From Cheiracanthium punctorium (taxonomy: Eukaryota; Arthropoda; Arachnida; Araneae; Cheiracanthiidae), in the NCBI GenBank assembly GCA_038373885.1, contig JAWZYV010016058.1:186001-250000 (forward strand): a stretch of 64,000 bases of DNA. Direction: 5' to 3'. The translations under genes were made by a program, and so were the position numbers. Of the stretch, positions 23,113 to 35,552 are shown in pieces (the stretch's first letter is position 1; every line of letters begins with the position of its first letter). Below the pieces are notes generated by a model. That model did no database searches, was not told where the DNA came from, and saw nothing but the letters and a program-made list of their open reading frames with translations.

Positions 23113-25190
23113 ATATATAAACTTGAATTTGCGTGCACATTTTATATATACAGTAACACTTGCCATTAAAATAATTTTACTATGCTAGAATCTGCATTCA
23201 AATAAAATATTATATGGTCATAAGCAGCTATAGTTATTATTTTGACATATACATTTACAAGGTCATTTGACTCAATAGAAACATATTTGGGTTCTTTTCA
23301 TTCAGTTTAGTGCACATTTTTTCATAATTTGGTGACATACAGATACCGTATGTCTTTTTAGATTTTATTAATAGTAAAATAAAATATTCTAACTAATATT
23401 TGTAAAATAATTCACCCACGACGTTGATGAAGTTATATTAATCCCGTACTGTACATCTAAAATCACGATAAAGCGTTTAATATGGAGTTATCATTAGAAT
23501 GAAAACGTTGCTTATATTTTTATCCAGCTAATTTTGTTTTTAACCTTTCCAACCAAAATCGGGCAGTGTTTTCGACTTCTGATTGTAAGTCTGCCCATTT
23601 TTGCAGTCTGTTTTTTTTAATCTATTCGCACATTTAACTTATTATTCGAATTATTCATTATGTTCTGAGAAATTTATATAATGCATTATAATTTACCATA
23701 CCATTTACCTTATATAAAACGATGGATAATATACCAGACTTTGTTCTTTGGAAGAATGACACAAAAGAATTCCATGGTATAACGATCCATGAACAGTTAT
23801 TGTTATTTTAATCTGAAATATTTCTAAATGCTAACATACATACATAAGGAAACTCAAAAAATTTGGATAAATAGCTGTTTTAAATTGTCGAATCTAAATT
23901 ACATTGTTCATGTTTGGACGTGATTAAGAAAATAAATACTATGACATGATAAATACTTTCGAAATATTCGCATTTTAAATGAAGTCAAAAACACTATATA
24001 CACAGAATTAGTTTAATATTTATAAATATATATATATATAAACTCACATATAATATTGTAGATAATTAAAACGATAACCACCGTTGGTAAATTTGACACT
24101 GGCATGCACTTTTTAAGTCTACTGACATATCGCACACATTTATAAGACAATTAAATTCAATACAGCAGAAATTCTTATGTTCGGATAAATGTATGTAAAT
24201 TTTTATTCCCTTCGAATATATATTTGTTTTAAATTAAATAATAGAAAATAAGGGATCACACTACAAAATTCAGGCTCGCCTCTTGTTTCTTTTTCTTTAC
24301 AAAGTTATTACTCCTCCAAAATTCCTTTACAAAGTTGTAAAGGTTATTCCTTTACAAAGAACATGCAACTATTGAAATAATCCTAATTTCATTTAAAGTA
24401 CTTTATATATATAACTACAGCACACTAAATTTATGCTAACTAATAAACCAATTACAATAAGGATACACACTCTTAATTCCAAATGAAAAGAACTGTAATA
24501 ACTCCTTGTTGCATGCATCCAAAATCGAGGATTTCCACTGTCTTTTCATATCTTATTTCGTAATTACTTTCACGCTTGATTGTACATCACGTTTTACGAA
24601 TTGAATGAACGCCATTTACAAAGTAAATACACTTTATCTCTCTCTCCTCATTTCTGCATTGCAATTTTAAATGAATTTCCAGACATTAAAGCAAACATTA
24701 CTTCAAATGGTTGAACGCATTGTTAATCTAGATTCAGGTAAAACTGGAAAGACACATGGATGCAGTTCATATTACATTCTATAGAAACAATTGGAAAGAA
24801 GAATACAAAAAAAACCTTTGTGAAATAAATAACATTTGTGTTTTATCACACTGCGGAAACCGCTAATTGGCACTTGAATAGTTTCAAAATTTCTGTCAAT
24901 ATGCTTACAATAACAGAATTCAATTGATTATACAGCATCCATATAGCATTTTTTATACACAACTGGCTTTAAGAATGTTTTTGAAGATAAATAGTTATAT
25001 TATGCGTGTGCTATTAGAATCTATTACGAAAAGGGAATCTCAGGCCACCATGTTGCTCTTTGCGAGTGGCGCTCTTGTTTTTCTCCCTTCTTTTTATATT
25101 TTTTTAGGATTTTTTATTTACGTATTTTCTTCCTCTTTCTCTATTTTTGCATTTTCTTCCTCCTGTGCCTCCCTTTTAGCCTTAGCTTTT
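23113..25190. other. AT-rich sequence; small palindromes
   Basis: A perfect palindrome CCTTTACAA-ag-TTGTAAAGG lies at 24324-24343 among repeats of CCTTTACAAAG. A TATATA run is at 24020-24044. A purine-rich block on the minus strand at 25070-25195 could be read as Lys/Glu-rich peptide, but it is low complexity and interrupted. Confidence 0.55.
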
Positions 25191-25452
25191 CTTGATATAC
25201 GAGGTGATCATAATATAAGTATACATTTGAAAAATTAATAATTCACGGAGTAATGTAAGTAGAGAAGCAAAAATTGACGTACATGCTTTGAATGACATGG
25301 GGTTTAATTGCAACCTCGAAAAAGAAAAAGTTCGAAAACTGGCTAAACAGATGGCGCTGGATAGCAAAACGTACAGTGACGCAGCATGAAAATCTTGTAT
25401 AAAAGGAGCTGTAATAAGAGAGGGAAACAGATGCACCAGCAATTGCAGCATA

Positions 25453-26196
25453 TTGACCTTACCAGAAAAGGCACTGTTAGTGAAGCTGTACTATCAGAAT
25501 GGGGAATGTGCTACTTCAGCTTTACTAACCTATCGTCATAGGAAGGGTGTTCGAATGTGTAAACGCCCTATGACAGGTTCAGCTGTGAAGAAAGTGATTT
25601 CGAAGTTCGAAGCCACGGGTTGTTTAGACGACGGACCCCGTAGTGGAGGATCGAGCTGAAATGCTAAGGCCCCCGCTGAGACAGTTTCGAAAGAAATAGA
25701 GATTGTAGCGTGTTCTTCTACGCACAAGGAAGTCAGCTATCGTGAAGTCGCACGTCGCAGTGGCATTCCATACACTAGTGTTTGGGTAGCACTAAGGCGT
25801 ATCATCCGATGCTAGCGGTACAAAATCCAGCGTCATCATGAACTGTTACCCTGTTATTTTGTGAAGAGGAGAGCATTTGCGCTGTCGGCGTTTCAAAAGA
25901 TGGCGGAAGATGACGTTTAGTTGTCTAACGTGTTGTGGACCGACGAAGCCCATTTCACTCTCCGAGGATCTGTCAGTTCCCACATCTGCAGAATTTGGGC
26001 TACCGAAAATCTTAGGTCTGTCGTGCAAAATTTATTCCACGACTAGAAAGTCACTGTGTGGTTTGTATTTACCACAGCTACCGTTATCAGGTCCTTTTGC
26101 TTCGAGGAAATGCGTTTTTCTGGTTTTGTAATTTTTAGCGTGACGGGTGAAAGGTATGTCAATATATTACAGAATCACATCATCCCTAGCATATGA
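25453..26196 (+). pseudogene. Mariner-like transposase pseudogene, C-terminally truncated
   Basis: A single frame runs from 25453 to TGA 26194-26196 with four internal stops (25657, 25813, 25918, 26044) and no frameshift that I detect. Recognisable blocks in order are the start PEKALLVKLYYQNGE, a VKKVISKFEATG helix-turn-helix end, a second DNA-binding stretch REVARRSGIPYTSVW, then the first catalytic block NVLWTDEAHFTLRGSV, followed by RIWATENLR and KVTVWF. The usual start ATG is not seen; TTG occupies the place where the alignment to memory of the family begins. The second and third catalytic residues and the whole C-terminus are absent. The family is abundant in spider genomes by recollection. 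No TIRs were found. Confidence 0.85.
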
Positions 26197-28880
26197 AAAT
26201 ATTATTAAACGTCGATCATTGAAATATTTAAGGATATATTAAGAAATCTTCAGTGGTTTAAGATAAAATGATCCATTTCATGTTATAAGTGGGCATAATG
26301 ACTGGATGCCTTGACGCTGAATATAATATTTGGTGTGTGCAAGGCCAAATGATTTAAATAATAAGATCGCCTTCAACAATAAATTCTAATAATGTTTTCA
26401 ATGTATCAGCTATACTCACGATGTACAATGTAAAGGCCAGTAAATTTGATTTTCGAATATATTTGTAAATTACCGTTAAGTTGGCAAAATAAACCAGTAA
26501 TATTTTTCCTGCAACAGTTTTTTTGGTGTTAAGAATTTTTCAGTTTCCTTCATATGGTTTTCAGGTAGAAATACTAATATTTCAATCTCCATTAATCTAG
26601 TATATTTTCGCTATAAATAATACTGCTACAAAAAATATACATTGAGCTTGTTAAAAACTAATAAGACAGGTGTGGGAAGTTTAGGTACTTCAAGTATCAG
26701 CTTTAGTTTGAGCTCAAAATCCTAGTATCAGTTTTAGGTGCATTTCGAGAGCCTAAAAGTTTTTTTTGTTAATTTATATTTACTTAGGTAAAATAATATT
26801 TGTCACTATAACAGATGCATAAACACTTACAAACCGATGATTATTCCAGAATTCAATATTTTAGGTAAGAACAAAATTATATTGAAAATAATTAATTAAA
26901 CTGTCAAATTTAGGTGTGTTTACATTATTGGTCAAATGTTTTATCGAGTAAAGTGTGTTCAACATAAGTAGAAACTTTTGTATGCACATCTTAGACATGA
27001 TTAAAAAGTTATAACATGTTTCACATGAAATGTAAATCAGACTTACAAAATCGTCCACCGACTCTAAAATGTGATTTATTATCAATCAATGGTGTCAAAT
27101 ACTTTAACTTATTGCAGAAACTTAACTGGTTTTTGTTTTTTAACCTATTAAAATTTTCAGTGAGCGAAATTCGTTTAGTATAGGTTAATTTTACACATAA
27201 ATCGGCCTATAATCACTTTCTTGTAATTCGGTGGCTAATGGAAGGTTACCCTTTTCTGCTTTCTACAATTACCTACGGCCTAAGTAGAAAACTAAAAACA
27301 TTGATCACGATCAGATATCTGTTTTTATTATTCAAGCTGAAAAAATACGTTTTCGAATAGGACGCTGTTTTTTTTAATAGCCGAAATTAAATATGTTTAA
27401 AAAAAAGAGCCGAAATGAACATTTGAGTGTATTTCAAAAACACTTTATCCCGCTAATCCCCAATACAAAAAATTCAGAAGCAAAAAATTATTTTTTCTTT
27501 GAAATGGTGTTCCTTTACGTCAAATAACGTAAATATAAAAAAAATATGAAATAACGTAAATATAATAAAAAGTTATTTCTTATATGCTTTTTCAATTGTA
27601 GCACCATGATTTTAAAACTCTTTTAAAAATTAAAAATGAAACTTTTTAACAAATTATTTTGTGTTTAGTGAAAAGGTATATATTTTCTTATATATAATTG
27701 GCAATTATTAATTTTTCCTGCATATTAAATATTATTAAAATAGTAGAAAAATTTATCATTGCAAATATCTGTGTTGACTTCATCCATGTTGCTTCTAAAA
27801 TATTTTTATTCATTAATACTAGCCTCTATGGACCCAAAACTGCTACTACTATTAATTAAGGTTACAATTAATGATTTTATGATTTCAAAATTACATTTTG
27901 GAACATTTTTTCCCTTAAAAATATAGCGTTTAAAGGATGGTAGCATATATGCTACCATGTGCATTAAAGCACATTCTAGCTGAAATGCTTACAAAGGTTT
28001 CTAAAATTTTTGTTCTCTACTGCGATATGCTGTTATTGGGAATGATGATAATTTTACAAATTTTTAGATTTTGAAGGAGCAGTAGCAGCATTTTCTTCTG
28101 TTCAATTTTATTGTTGAACACCCCACTACTGCTGACCTTTGTAAATAATTTAGAATTAAAAATCCTCTTAGGCCCACAAATAGTACAGCAAACGGCACGA
28201 TTCTATCGTCTTTTGTTTACCTACTACGAAATTTTTAAGTACCTCAGCCCTGCTCCGGACACCCTATACATGTATTGTACAGCACATCAAACTTAATGAT
28301 AAAGTTTTAGAGAAAAATTGTTTAGGTTTTATTCTGCATTCACAGGCTTATCTGGCTAACAAATGAAAATAATCAACAGTTTGAAAGGTTTGGGTATAGG
28401 TAGGAGCAAAAGCTGCAGCCTTTTTGTTACGTAACCAAAATAAATGGTATGTAGGCAATGTCAACTCATCGAGTAGATATCAAATTTTAATTAGTCATTT
28501 TTTTACACAAAATTTAATATTTTTCTTCGTTAAAAAAATAATGATAGCAACATGTAATGTAGTGTCAAGAATTTTATAACTCACGCGGTGAAAATCAGAA
28601 TTAACTAAAGAAAATAGAATTTTACAGTATTTTTACGAAATTTGACTAAGTATAAAAGAAAGATAAATCATTCCAAATGTGTAGATTATAAAACACTTTC
28701 CAACACAAAAATATTTTGGCGACAAATTTGGCGATGTATTTTCCTTAAAACTGGCAGATTTCGGAGATAAGATAATGCTGTATTATCACTATAAATGCAA
28801 TTTTGTGAGACACTGTAAAATTCATTTATTTTTTTTCAGCGTTTAACTGAAGAATACAAAAATTTTATACTCATTGTCTT
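26197..28880. other. AT-rich sequence with small palindromes and a tandem duplication
   Basis: A perfect 22-bp palindrome ATGGTAGCATATATGCTACC(AT) lies at 27937-27958, followed at once by GTGC-attaaa-GCAC. A 17-bp duplication (AAATAACGTAAATATAA) occurs at about 27522 and 27549. No coding frame of note. Confidence 0.6.
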
Positions 28881-29300
28881 GTGCTAGAAATGTATTGTGT
28901 CACTCAAATGCCACAGGTTGTAATGTATTGGAATTCTTTCGATTGCTCCTGTAGAAGAACTATTTATAATACAGACATTACTCTCAATGGATGGCATATT
29001 TTGAGACCTTTAGTAATATATATGCCCACTTTGATTTCTTTCAAGAAAATGAATATCTCTAAAAAACGTTTTAAAGAATGACTGCCGATAGAATGCGATG
29101 TATTGATTTTTTTTTCCTCTTGTAAAAGAACTATAAATGCTACTTACAACATTTTCAATAAGGTAGATGATACTGCATTTAGAAAAAACATAAATTTCTC
29201 ACAAATCGATGTATATTTACAGCAATTAGGACACTGGATGAGTGGACAACAGAACAGACAAATAATCGAGATCATAAAGACCTCTCAAACTTGCTGGTAA
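28881..29300 (+). repeat. Unidentified dispersed repeat, copies A and B
   Basis: Copy A starts near 28918 (TGTATTGGAATTCTTTCGAT then TGCTCCTGTAGAAGAACTAT) and copy B near 29098, about 180 bp apart, linked by TTTAAAGAATGACTGCCGAT. Copy B extends into CAAATCGATGTATATTTACAG, shared with the 30.8-kb copy. In one frame both parts read as Cys/Arg-containing peptides (NSFDCSCRRTI, SSCKRTINAT), without recognisable domains and with stops between. Confidence 0.6.
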
Positions 29301-30024
29301 GTTAAAAATATAAATATTCATCTTATACAAAATAACGCTATCGGATGAACACAGAGAGCAAGAAATTTATTCTTTTAAGGGTTAACAGTCTAAACTTAAT
29401 TTTCCAGGCTCTAAAGAATCAAAGTTTACAATTTTGTTACATGTAAATCCACTAACCCGCTTTGGGTTGTAACGCATTAACGGATTTTCGTCAGTTTAAG
29501 ACCCTTTCCTACTCCTAGGCAGATAGCCCTTAGCCATTCCTTAACAAAACACAATACACTAAATCGGTAGATTACAGAGCGAGTAACAAATTTTCAAAAT
29601 TCCTAAAGAAATCGTCATAGCTTAATATAATCACATTAGACACTTTTTGAGGTACCTAGGTATTATCCCAGCTGTTCGCCAAGACGAGCAAATTTTTCAC
29701 CAAGATAAAGGCTGAACACATGAAATTATTGATGGCTCGGAATACTAACAGTAACGTTTTACCAGCAAATTTGAGTAAAAAGTAGTTTGGTTTAATGACC
29801 GCCGGGATAATAAGTAAATAGCTTTTTCGATTTATTGCCAAATTATGAAAATATCTTAAAGTTTGTTTCATTTTGGAAAGCACTTTATTCGCACTATATT
29901 TGGCAATTTATCGCAAAAGTTGAGCAACTTTTGAGAGAGTCACACGATCGTCGTCGGATTATTTGCTAATCATATTGTAGGATAGTATTATATACTTTAG
30001 ATTGACGCCTGTCTCTAAATTGAC
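29301..30024. other. AT-rich spacer between repeat copies
   Basis: Nothing supported. Short frames on both strands lack motifs. Confidence 0.5.
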
Positions 30025-30190
30025 AAGACCGTATTGTAATGAAATTGTTGTGAGTACTCCTGTAGAAAAACTTTTAACTATACAGACACTATTTTCGATG
30101 GAAATATTCATCTTGTAATCCTTAAAACATCCAATTTTGTTTCATTTCAAATGGTAGAACATCTCTAAAACTAGATGTCAAAGCCCGCTG
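30025..30190 (+). repeat. Unidentified dispersed repeat, copy C (diverged)
   Basis: TTGTGAGTACTCCTGTAGAAAAACTTTTAACTATACAGACACTATTTTCGATGG is collinear with copies A and D. The following AACATCTCTAAAACTAGATG matches the AATATCTCTAAAAAACG linker after copy A. (Sequence quoted in short overlapping parts of a 54-bp block at 30052-30105.). Confidence 0.5.
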
Positions 30191-30739
30191 TGGAGGCAAT
30201 AACAGCAGGCGCTAGAAAAAACACTTGATGAAAAGATGTCTACATTCAATATATTTAATTTTCATCCACCTAAAATAAATAAGTTCGTATTCAGTTTTTG
30301 TTACAGACTCAAGTCGAATTTCATGCTCTTCTTTAAACGCTTGGTAAGTTTTTGCCGTCCAAAGATTTCGTTCTGTGTACACAGCCATTCAAATAGCCAG
30401 CAGAGACAATTTATATGTGAAAAAGTAATAATAGTAATAAACTGGAAAAACTGTTTTAAACGGATTGGAATCCCAATTGTATGACGTAATTTTCACGCGA
30501 AATAGGAATTTTCGTCACTCAAATGATTCTCTTTTTTGATTCTCGAAAATGAAATTTTGAAAAAATCGCTTAAAAATGAGGGAACGGGTGCATTTTCAGA
30601 TTTTTAAAGAAGCGCGGATTGTTTTCTACATTTTAATACATAATTGGAAAATTTCAAGCGGATCGTACCAACGGTGTAGAAGTTATTAGGCTTTTCGTCC
30701 TTGACTTTGTAATCTTTTGCAGTAATGGCAGAAAAAGTT

Positions 30740-31025
30740 TTATCTTGAAGTCAGTGTTCAGTGCAACTATATAGTAGGATGATGTGCTTTAAAGAATAAC
30801 TTCCAATAGAGCACAATGTATTGGGAATATTTTGAGTGCTCCTGTAGAAAAACTATAAATGCTACATGGATCATTTTCAATAGGAGACGTGGTACTGTAT
30901 ATAAGAATAACATATATAAATTTCATGGAAATCGATGCATATTTACTCGAGTTAGAGCACTGACGGACAGACGGACACACAAATCGACATCAGAAACACT
31001 TATCAACATTGTTGGAAAGTGTTAA
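30740..31025 (+). repeat. Unidentified dispersed repeat, copy D
   Basis: GTGCTTTAAAGAATAACTTC precedes AATGTATTGGGAATATTTTG and then AGTGCTCCTGTAGAAAAACT, matching copies A-C. The 3' part (GGAAATCGATGCATATTTAC, then a GACGGACAGACGGAC run) matches copy B over roughly 200 bp. A 69-codon frame from 30816 (ECSCRKTINATWIIF) is open, but I take it to be part of the repeat. Confidence 0.6.
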
Positions 31026-31782
31026 AAGGTAAATGATTACAAAGACTGTCTGCTTCAATTTGAAAAAAAAATGAATATTTAAGATATCTAAATATGTAGA
31101 GTGAATAATGTCCAAATGTGTTGGTGCAATATATATGAATCGATACAACCTGATTCTATTGGAACAGATTTAGAAAAAGAAATAAATTACTATCCTCTGT
31201 ATAGATAAAAAAATGAAAGCACCTCGAAATTTAATTTTAATATTTAGTACAAAATAACTTACTTATTTAATACAAAAATAAATTACACATACAAAGTTAT
31301 CGAGTAAACTAATACTAATCTACAATATGATTACTTACAAGTATTTGTTTTCTCGATATAATTTGAAACAAGATTGTGTTTCTTGTTTCTTCGTCAAATA
31401 GAAAAATTCCCTTGGTAATCCAACTTTATAAAATGTCAACCTATCTCTGGAAAGAAAATAAATTTATTGTGGACAAAGACATACGTGATTCTTATGTTTC
31501 TTAATTCGATTGAATTCTTCAGAGAATTTAGATCTATGAAATAGAGCTTAAGACTTTATTTTTAGAATGAAGCATGTTCTATCTGAAATTTTAAAAAAAT
31601 GAGGGTTTTACATAGAGACGTGTGTCACGTAAATCTAATTATGTATTACAATTAATGCAATTATTTACAAAGAAAGATTTTAGATTCTACATGTCTCAGA
31701 TTTTTTTTCGTGAATAAGGAACGAAAAGCAAGATACTTTGTACGATTTGAAATAAAATTTTATTTCAAACTTGATTTATTAA

Positions 31783-32199
31783 CCATCTAACGTGCAGTGT
31801 TCCCGCTCTAGGAACACCAAACTCTGACGTTTTGACTGTTACCAGTCACGAAAAATAGATTTGATTTCTATAAAAATAGTTGCGGGTGATATAGCTCCAC
31901 GAGAATCCTTTACTCTTTAGCACGTCATTTCCCGTAAAAAAATTTGTCACGATTATTTTTAACAGCACCGGCATCTACTGAAAAATGAAAGAATGCGAGA
32001 ACAGCTGTATAGATTGCCCAATGCTGAAAAAGGGGCAGCCGTTGCCATCGCCCACAGCCAGCTGTCGTCAAAAAAGGGTCTCTAGATCTGTGGCACGCGA
32101 TGAACGTTTCGATCGTCCGCCATCTTGCTGGTAGTTAAGTCGAGCGATGGCAACGACTGCCCTTTTTTCAGCATTCGGAAAGGGTTGCGCCTCAAAGGG
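31783..32199. mobile_element. PiggyBac-like MITE flanked by TTAA
   Basis: TTAA at 31779-31782 and 32200-32203 bracket a 417-bp segment starting CCATCTAACG and ending CGCCTCAAAGG(G). Inside, AATGCTGAAAAAGGGGCAGC plus CGTTGCCATCG (32021-32052) is inverted at about 32144-32177 with about 2-3 mismatches. TTAA target sites and CCC-type ends are typical of piggyBac. The very ends match poorly, so the family call is an inference. Confidence 0.5.
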
Positions 32200-32203
32200 T
32201 TAA

Positions 32204-33340
32204 TAAGTCAGTTTAAAATCTGGACGTTCATAATATATCTGAGGAACAGCTATTTTTTCTAGTGCATGCATACCGATGTTTTGCAGTCATACGAAAATTT
32301 CCAAACAATCAAAAGCATTATTGCAACTGTGCGATGCGAATTTAATCCAATTGCACTGTCTAGGTCAAAGGTCTGCAGTGGGTTGGATGCCGACCCAAAC
32401 TGGTTTATAGCATTGCTTATCAATCTCCAATTGTAAAGCTACTATCCGGTTAAACCACGTACAGGGACCAGGCCCGGCGTCACAGACCGCCTTTTCTTTT
32501 TTCTAAGTACAGAAGGTTTTCAATTTTTTGTCAATTTACAAATTGCAGTTCAAGCTTTCGCTGCCTGAGCAGTTACAAGTATAGATTTCAATGTGAAGTT
32601 AATAGTTGTTACAATTGTTATATATATATTTTTAATAAAAAAAATTTGTTGCAACATTATTTATAAATACCTTGGTTAGAAAAAGTAACAATATTTATTT
32701 TGTAATAAAATTAATCATATATATTCCAAAACGTTGAAGCTAGTCGAACCCTTGGCAGCGCTGTTGAAGATATATCCAAGGTGAGAACAAAATCAAATCT
32801 GAGAATCTGTATCCGAATCCGATTACGTGATTGCACTGTCTGTATGTCTGCTATGTCTTAGAAATTCTACCGATGAAATAATAGCCGCCATGGGAGGGCA
32901 CGGTAATATTTGCCTGTTTTTATTGTAATCGTATTTTCCATAAAAATACTTACTTAAATACTGGCAGTAAGTGAGCTTGCGAAGAGACAGTTTGTATTTT
33001 TTGTTCCTGTAAGGAAGAAAATCTTTGAAACGCGCTTTGGTCACATATTTCAAAGAAAATACTGGACTATAGGTTTTTCATATACATTTTATTTGATTTT
33101 ATTACATAAATAAAAGCAGCATTTTTTTGTCTTGAATTTATGCTTAACAATCAAAAAAATAAAAAAGGAATAGAACTATTGCACATGTTCATATTAAATA
33201 AAATCTCAGAAATTAATGTGCTTTTGTGTTTTTTTTTTCATTTTCTTTTTAATTTTCTTTATGTTTTTATGTCTTTTTAATTTTTATATCACATTAATTA
33301 ATCTACCATTTGAAATTAGAAATAAAATATGCATATGTAT
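32204..33340. other. No recognisable gene
   Basis: A GC-richer patch at 32345-32490 (CTGCAGTGGGTTGGATGCCG etc.) looks repeat-like. A 76-codon minus-strand frame at 32823-33053 has no motif. Confidence 0.5.
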
Positions 33341-33341
33341 A

Positions 33342-34164
33342 CAGGGTGACTGCTAACTCATGGTACAAACTTTGAAGGCTGGTCCAGGACATCATAACAA
33401 TCACATTTTGTATAGGTATGTATCGTCAAAAATGAAGCGTCGAAGCACAATCGACAGGAAAGTGCAAGTTATGGTCAAAAGTGAAGCGTCGAATCACAAA
33501 CTCGGGAAAGAACAAATGATAGAGAAAGAGTTTTATTTTCATAACCTCGTTTACAAGTGGAAATGAATTTACAATAAGTGTTCAAGATTGCGTCCATCAG
33601 CATTGATACATGCTTGACAGTGTCGGTGCAGCGATTAACGAACACTTTCAAAGATACCAGGAATTTCACGCACACGTGCAGCAGCTACGGATACTCGAGG
33701 AACGTGATCATCATCGGAGTCTACTGGAGTGGCATGAACGCCATTCTTCAGATGTCTCCATAAAAGCAATCGGGGAGTTGATATCGGTAGACCGTGATGG
33801 CCAAGAGATAGATCCACCACGTCCAATCCATCGCATGCCTAATGTCGCATTCAAGTACTGACGAACATCTAGGGTGAAGTTGGCAGGCGTCCCATCATGC
33901 TGAAACCACGTGCGGTTTGTAATGGTGAATGGACGAAAACTGAAACGAGAACGGCCTTTGTTTCCCAAATCAATGTCGGCTGGCCATCGACCGGCAACGG
34001 AAGCAGCTATTAACTCCGTTTCCCCTCCTTCTCCTGCATTTATTCTTTCCTGTGTTTGTGCTTCAACGCTTCACTTTTGACCATACATTCCTATACAAAA
34101 TGTGATTGTTGCAGTGTCCTGAACCAGCCCTCAAAGTTTGTACCATGAATTAGCAGTCACCCTG
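33342..34164 (-). mobile_element. Mariner-like element with TIRs and TA target-site duplication
   Basis: The element begins CAGGGTGACTGCTAACTCAT and ends ATGAATTAGCAGTCACCCTG, flanked by TA at 33340-33341 and 34165-34166. TIR similarity continues inward for over 100 bp (for example GTACAAACTTTGAAGGCTGG on the left against the complement of CCAGCCCTCAAAGTTTGTAC on the right). It is 823 bp long, so internally deleted, with only the C-terminal part of the transposase left on the minus strand. Confidence 0.9.
33569..33968 (-). pseudogene. Mariner-like transposase C-terminal fragment
   Basis: On the minus strand the fragment starts around 33968 with RTWFQHDGTPANFTLDVRQY, the second catalytic block of DDE_3/mariner-like enzymes (QHDGxPAHF, with His to Asn here). 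It goes on to MRWIGRGG and SWPSRSTDI. A frameshift near 33780 moves the frame to TPVDSDDDHVPRVSVAAARV. After an in-frame TAA the last residues ACINADGRNLEHLL end at TAA 33569-33571. The third catalytic block is damaged by the frameshift. The N-terminal half is missing between the TIRs, so the copy cannot move itself. Confidence 0.85.
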
Positions 34165-35096
34165 TATATAAACATATAAACAGGGTGTTTCTTCAAATAC
34201 GTAATCTGATTTTATAATTCAGAACTTTAAAATGCACAGCTACAACTTTTATATGCTCCCTTAAAATAAAGTGTTATGAAACAAGCATTCTCAATTTTAT
34301 TTTTACTCGAGACTGCATTACAACACTTGCTGAATAATCCAAAATTTAAATTTATTCAATACGACGAACAATATGATTTGCCATATTCCTCCTGAGAGTT
34401 TTTTTATATACAGGAGCTTTTTTAGAACCACTTTGCCTTATTTCCTGATATGTTTATTTTTAACAATCAATCATAAACAGCGAAATAGGAAATATAATAC
34501 ATGTCCAATATTTTTAAAAGTATAAAGATTATATTTGGTGTATTTTTAAAAAAATAAATATATTTTGACGGCACACATTACTTTTGTCAGCTATTTTCAT
34601 AAATATTCAAAAGGAATATGATATTTAATAACATATATTTAAAGAATTGCTCTACTTCAAAAATACAGTTTTTAGCTGCGTTTTTTTTAAATTTCTTAAT
34701 ATTAACTGAAACTTTAAGTACTCTCTCGAAGTAGGGGAAAGAAAGGCACATTTTCCAAAATATTTTAATTAAATTTCTGTGTTTTTATATATCTATCTGT
34801 TTTGAAGTAAATAGGATATAAGTTCGACAAACAAAAACCAACAAGGAAACTGGTGTTTAAATGATGAAATAATTAACTTTAATAAGTAAATTTGTGAGGA
34901 TATCGCTGTATTTCCTGTACATTATCAACAAACTAACACAATTATTTTTTTTTGAAAAAGTAAATGTACTTTTTGACACAAAGTGATTAAGGCTGCCCAT
35001 ATTAAGTTGGAAAACGTGCCCTGTATGCAGGGCAAATTTTCCAATTATGCTTTGAATGGTAAAATGCAAACAATAAAACTTTATTACTTCTTACTA
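34165..35096. other. AT-rich sequence; possible start of another mariner end
   Basis: CAGGGTGTTTCTTCAAATAC at 34181 has the CAGGGTG start of the local mariner families, but no inverted partner is visible. Confidence 0.4.
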
Positions 35097-35552
35097 CCGT
35101 ATATCCCAGAATATAACATGTTTCAGGATAAAACCAGAATAAAATAAAACCAGAAATAACTGTTAATTCATTCAAAAGTGTGAACAAAAAATGATCTATA
35201 GGAAACAGATGATGAATTTTTATGGTTAGAATAAAGGGATAATGAAGATGACAAGGACATTGCCGAATATATAACTGAGGATGAATCCATTGAACTTTTC
35301 ATGTCATTTAACAAAGAAGAGTAAGTTTGTTCGAAAATATGTATTTTATTTATTTTTTTGCTTATACTGTTAAATGCAATGATAAATTGCACTAAATAGT
35401 TGATAATAATTATATTTTGTAATGTAAAGTATGTTTTAATGCTTACTTATATATTTTTATATGAACCATTTTATATACCGTGTATAACACGCACACGAAA
35501 AAAAAGGAGCAATTTTAAGCTGAAAGTGTGTGTTATACGCCGAAATATACGG
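35097..35552. mobile_element. MITE with ACCGTATAT-type ends
   Basis: The left end CCGTATATCCCAGAATATAAC matches the complement of the right end (CACCGTATATTTCGGCGTATAACAC). Just inside the right end, GTGTATAACACGCACACG and GTGTGTTATACGCCG form a further hairpin (about 35478-35552). The interior carries an acidic broken frame near 35206-35320 (DNEDDKDIAEYITEDE). The left flank has TA; the right has TG. Confidence 0.5.

Noticed and set aside
22938..23138. 66-codon minus-strand frame
   Set aside because: It lies across the poly-C MITE and has no independent support.
24924..25238. 104-codon hydrophobic frame resembling a membrane protein
   Set aside because: The hydrophobicity comes from T-rich low-complexity sequence (TTTTCTTCCTCC), and the complement is an interrupted Lys/Glu-rich run.
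28881..31040. CRISPR-like or regular array
   Set aside because: Repeats are diverged, unevenly spaced and far longer than CRISPR repeats, in eukaryotic DNA.
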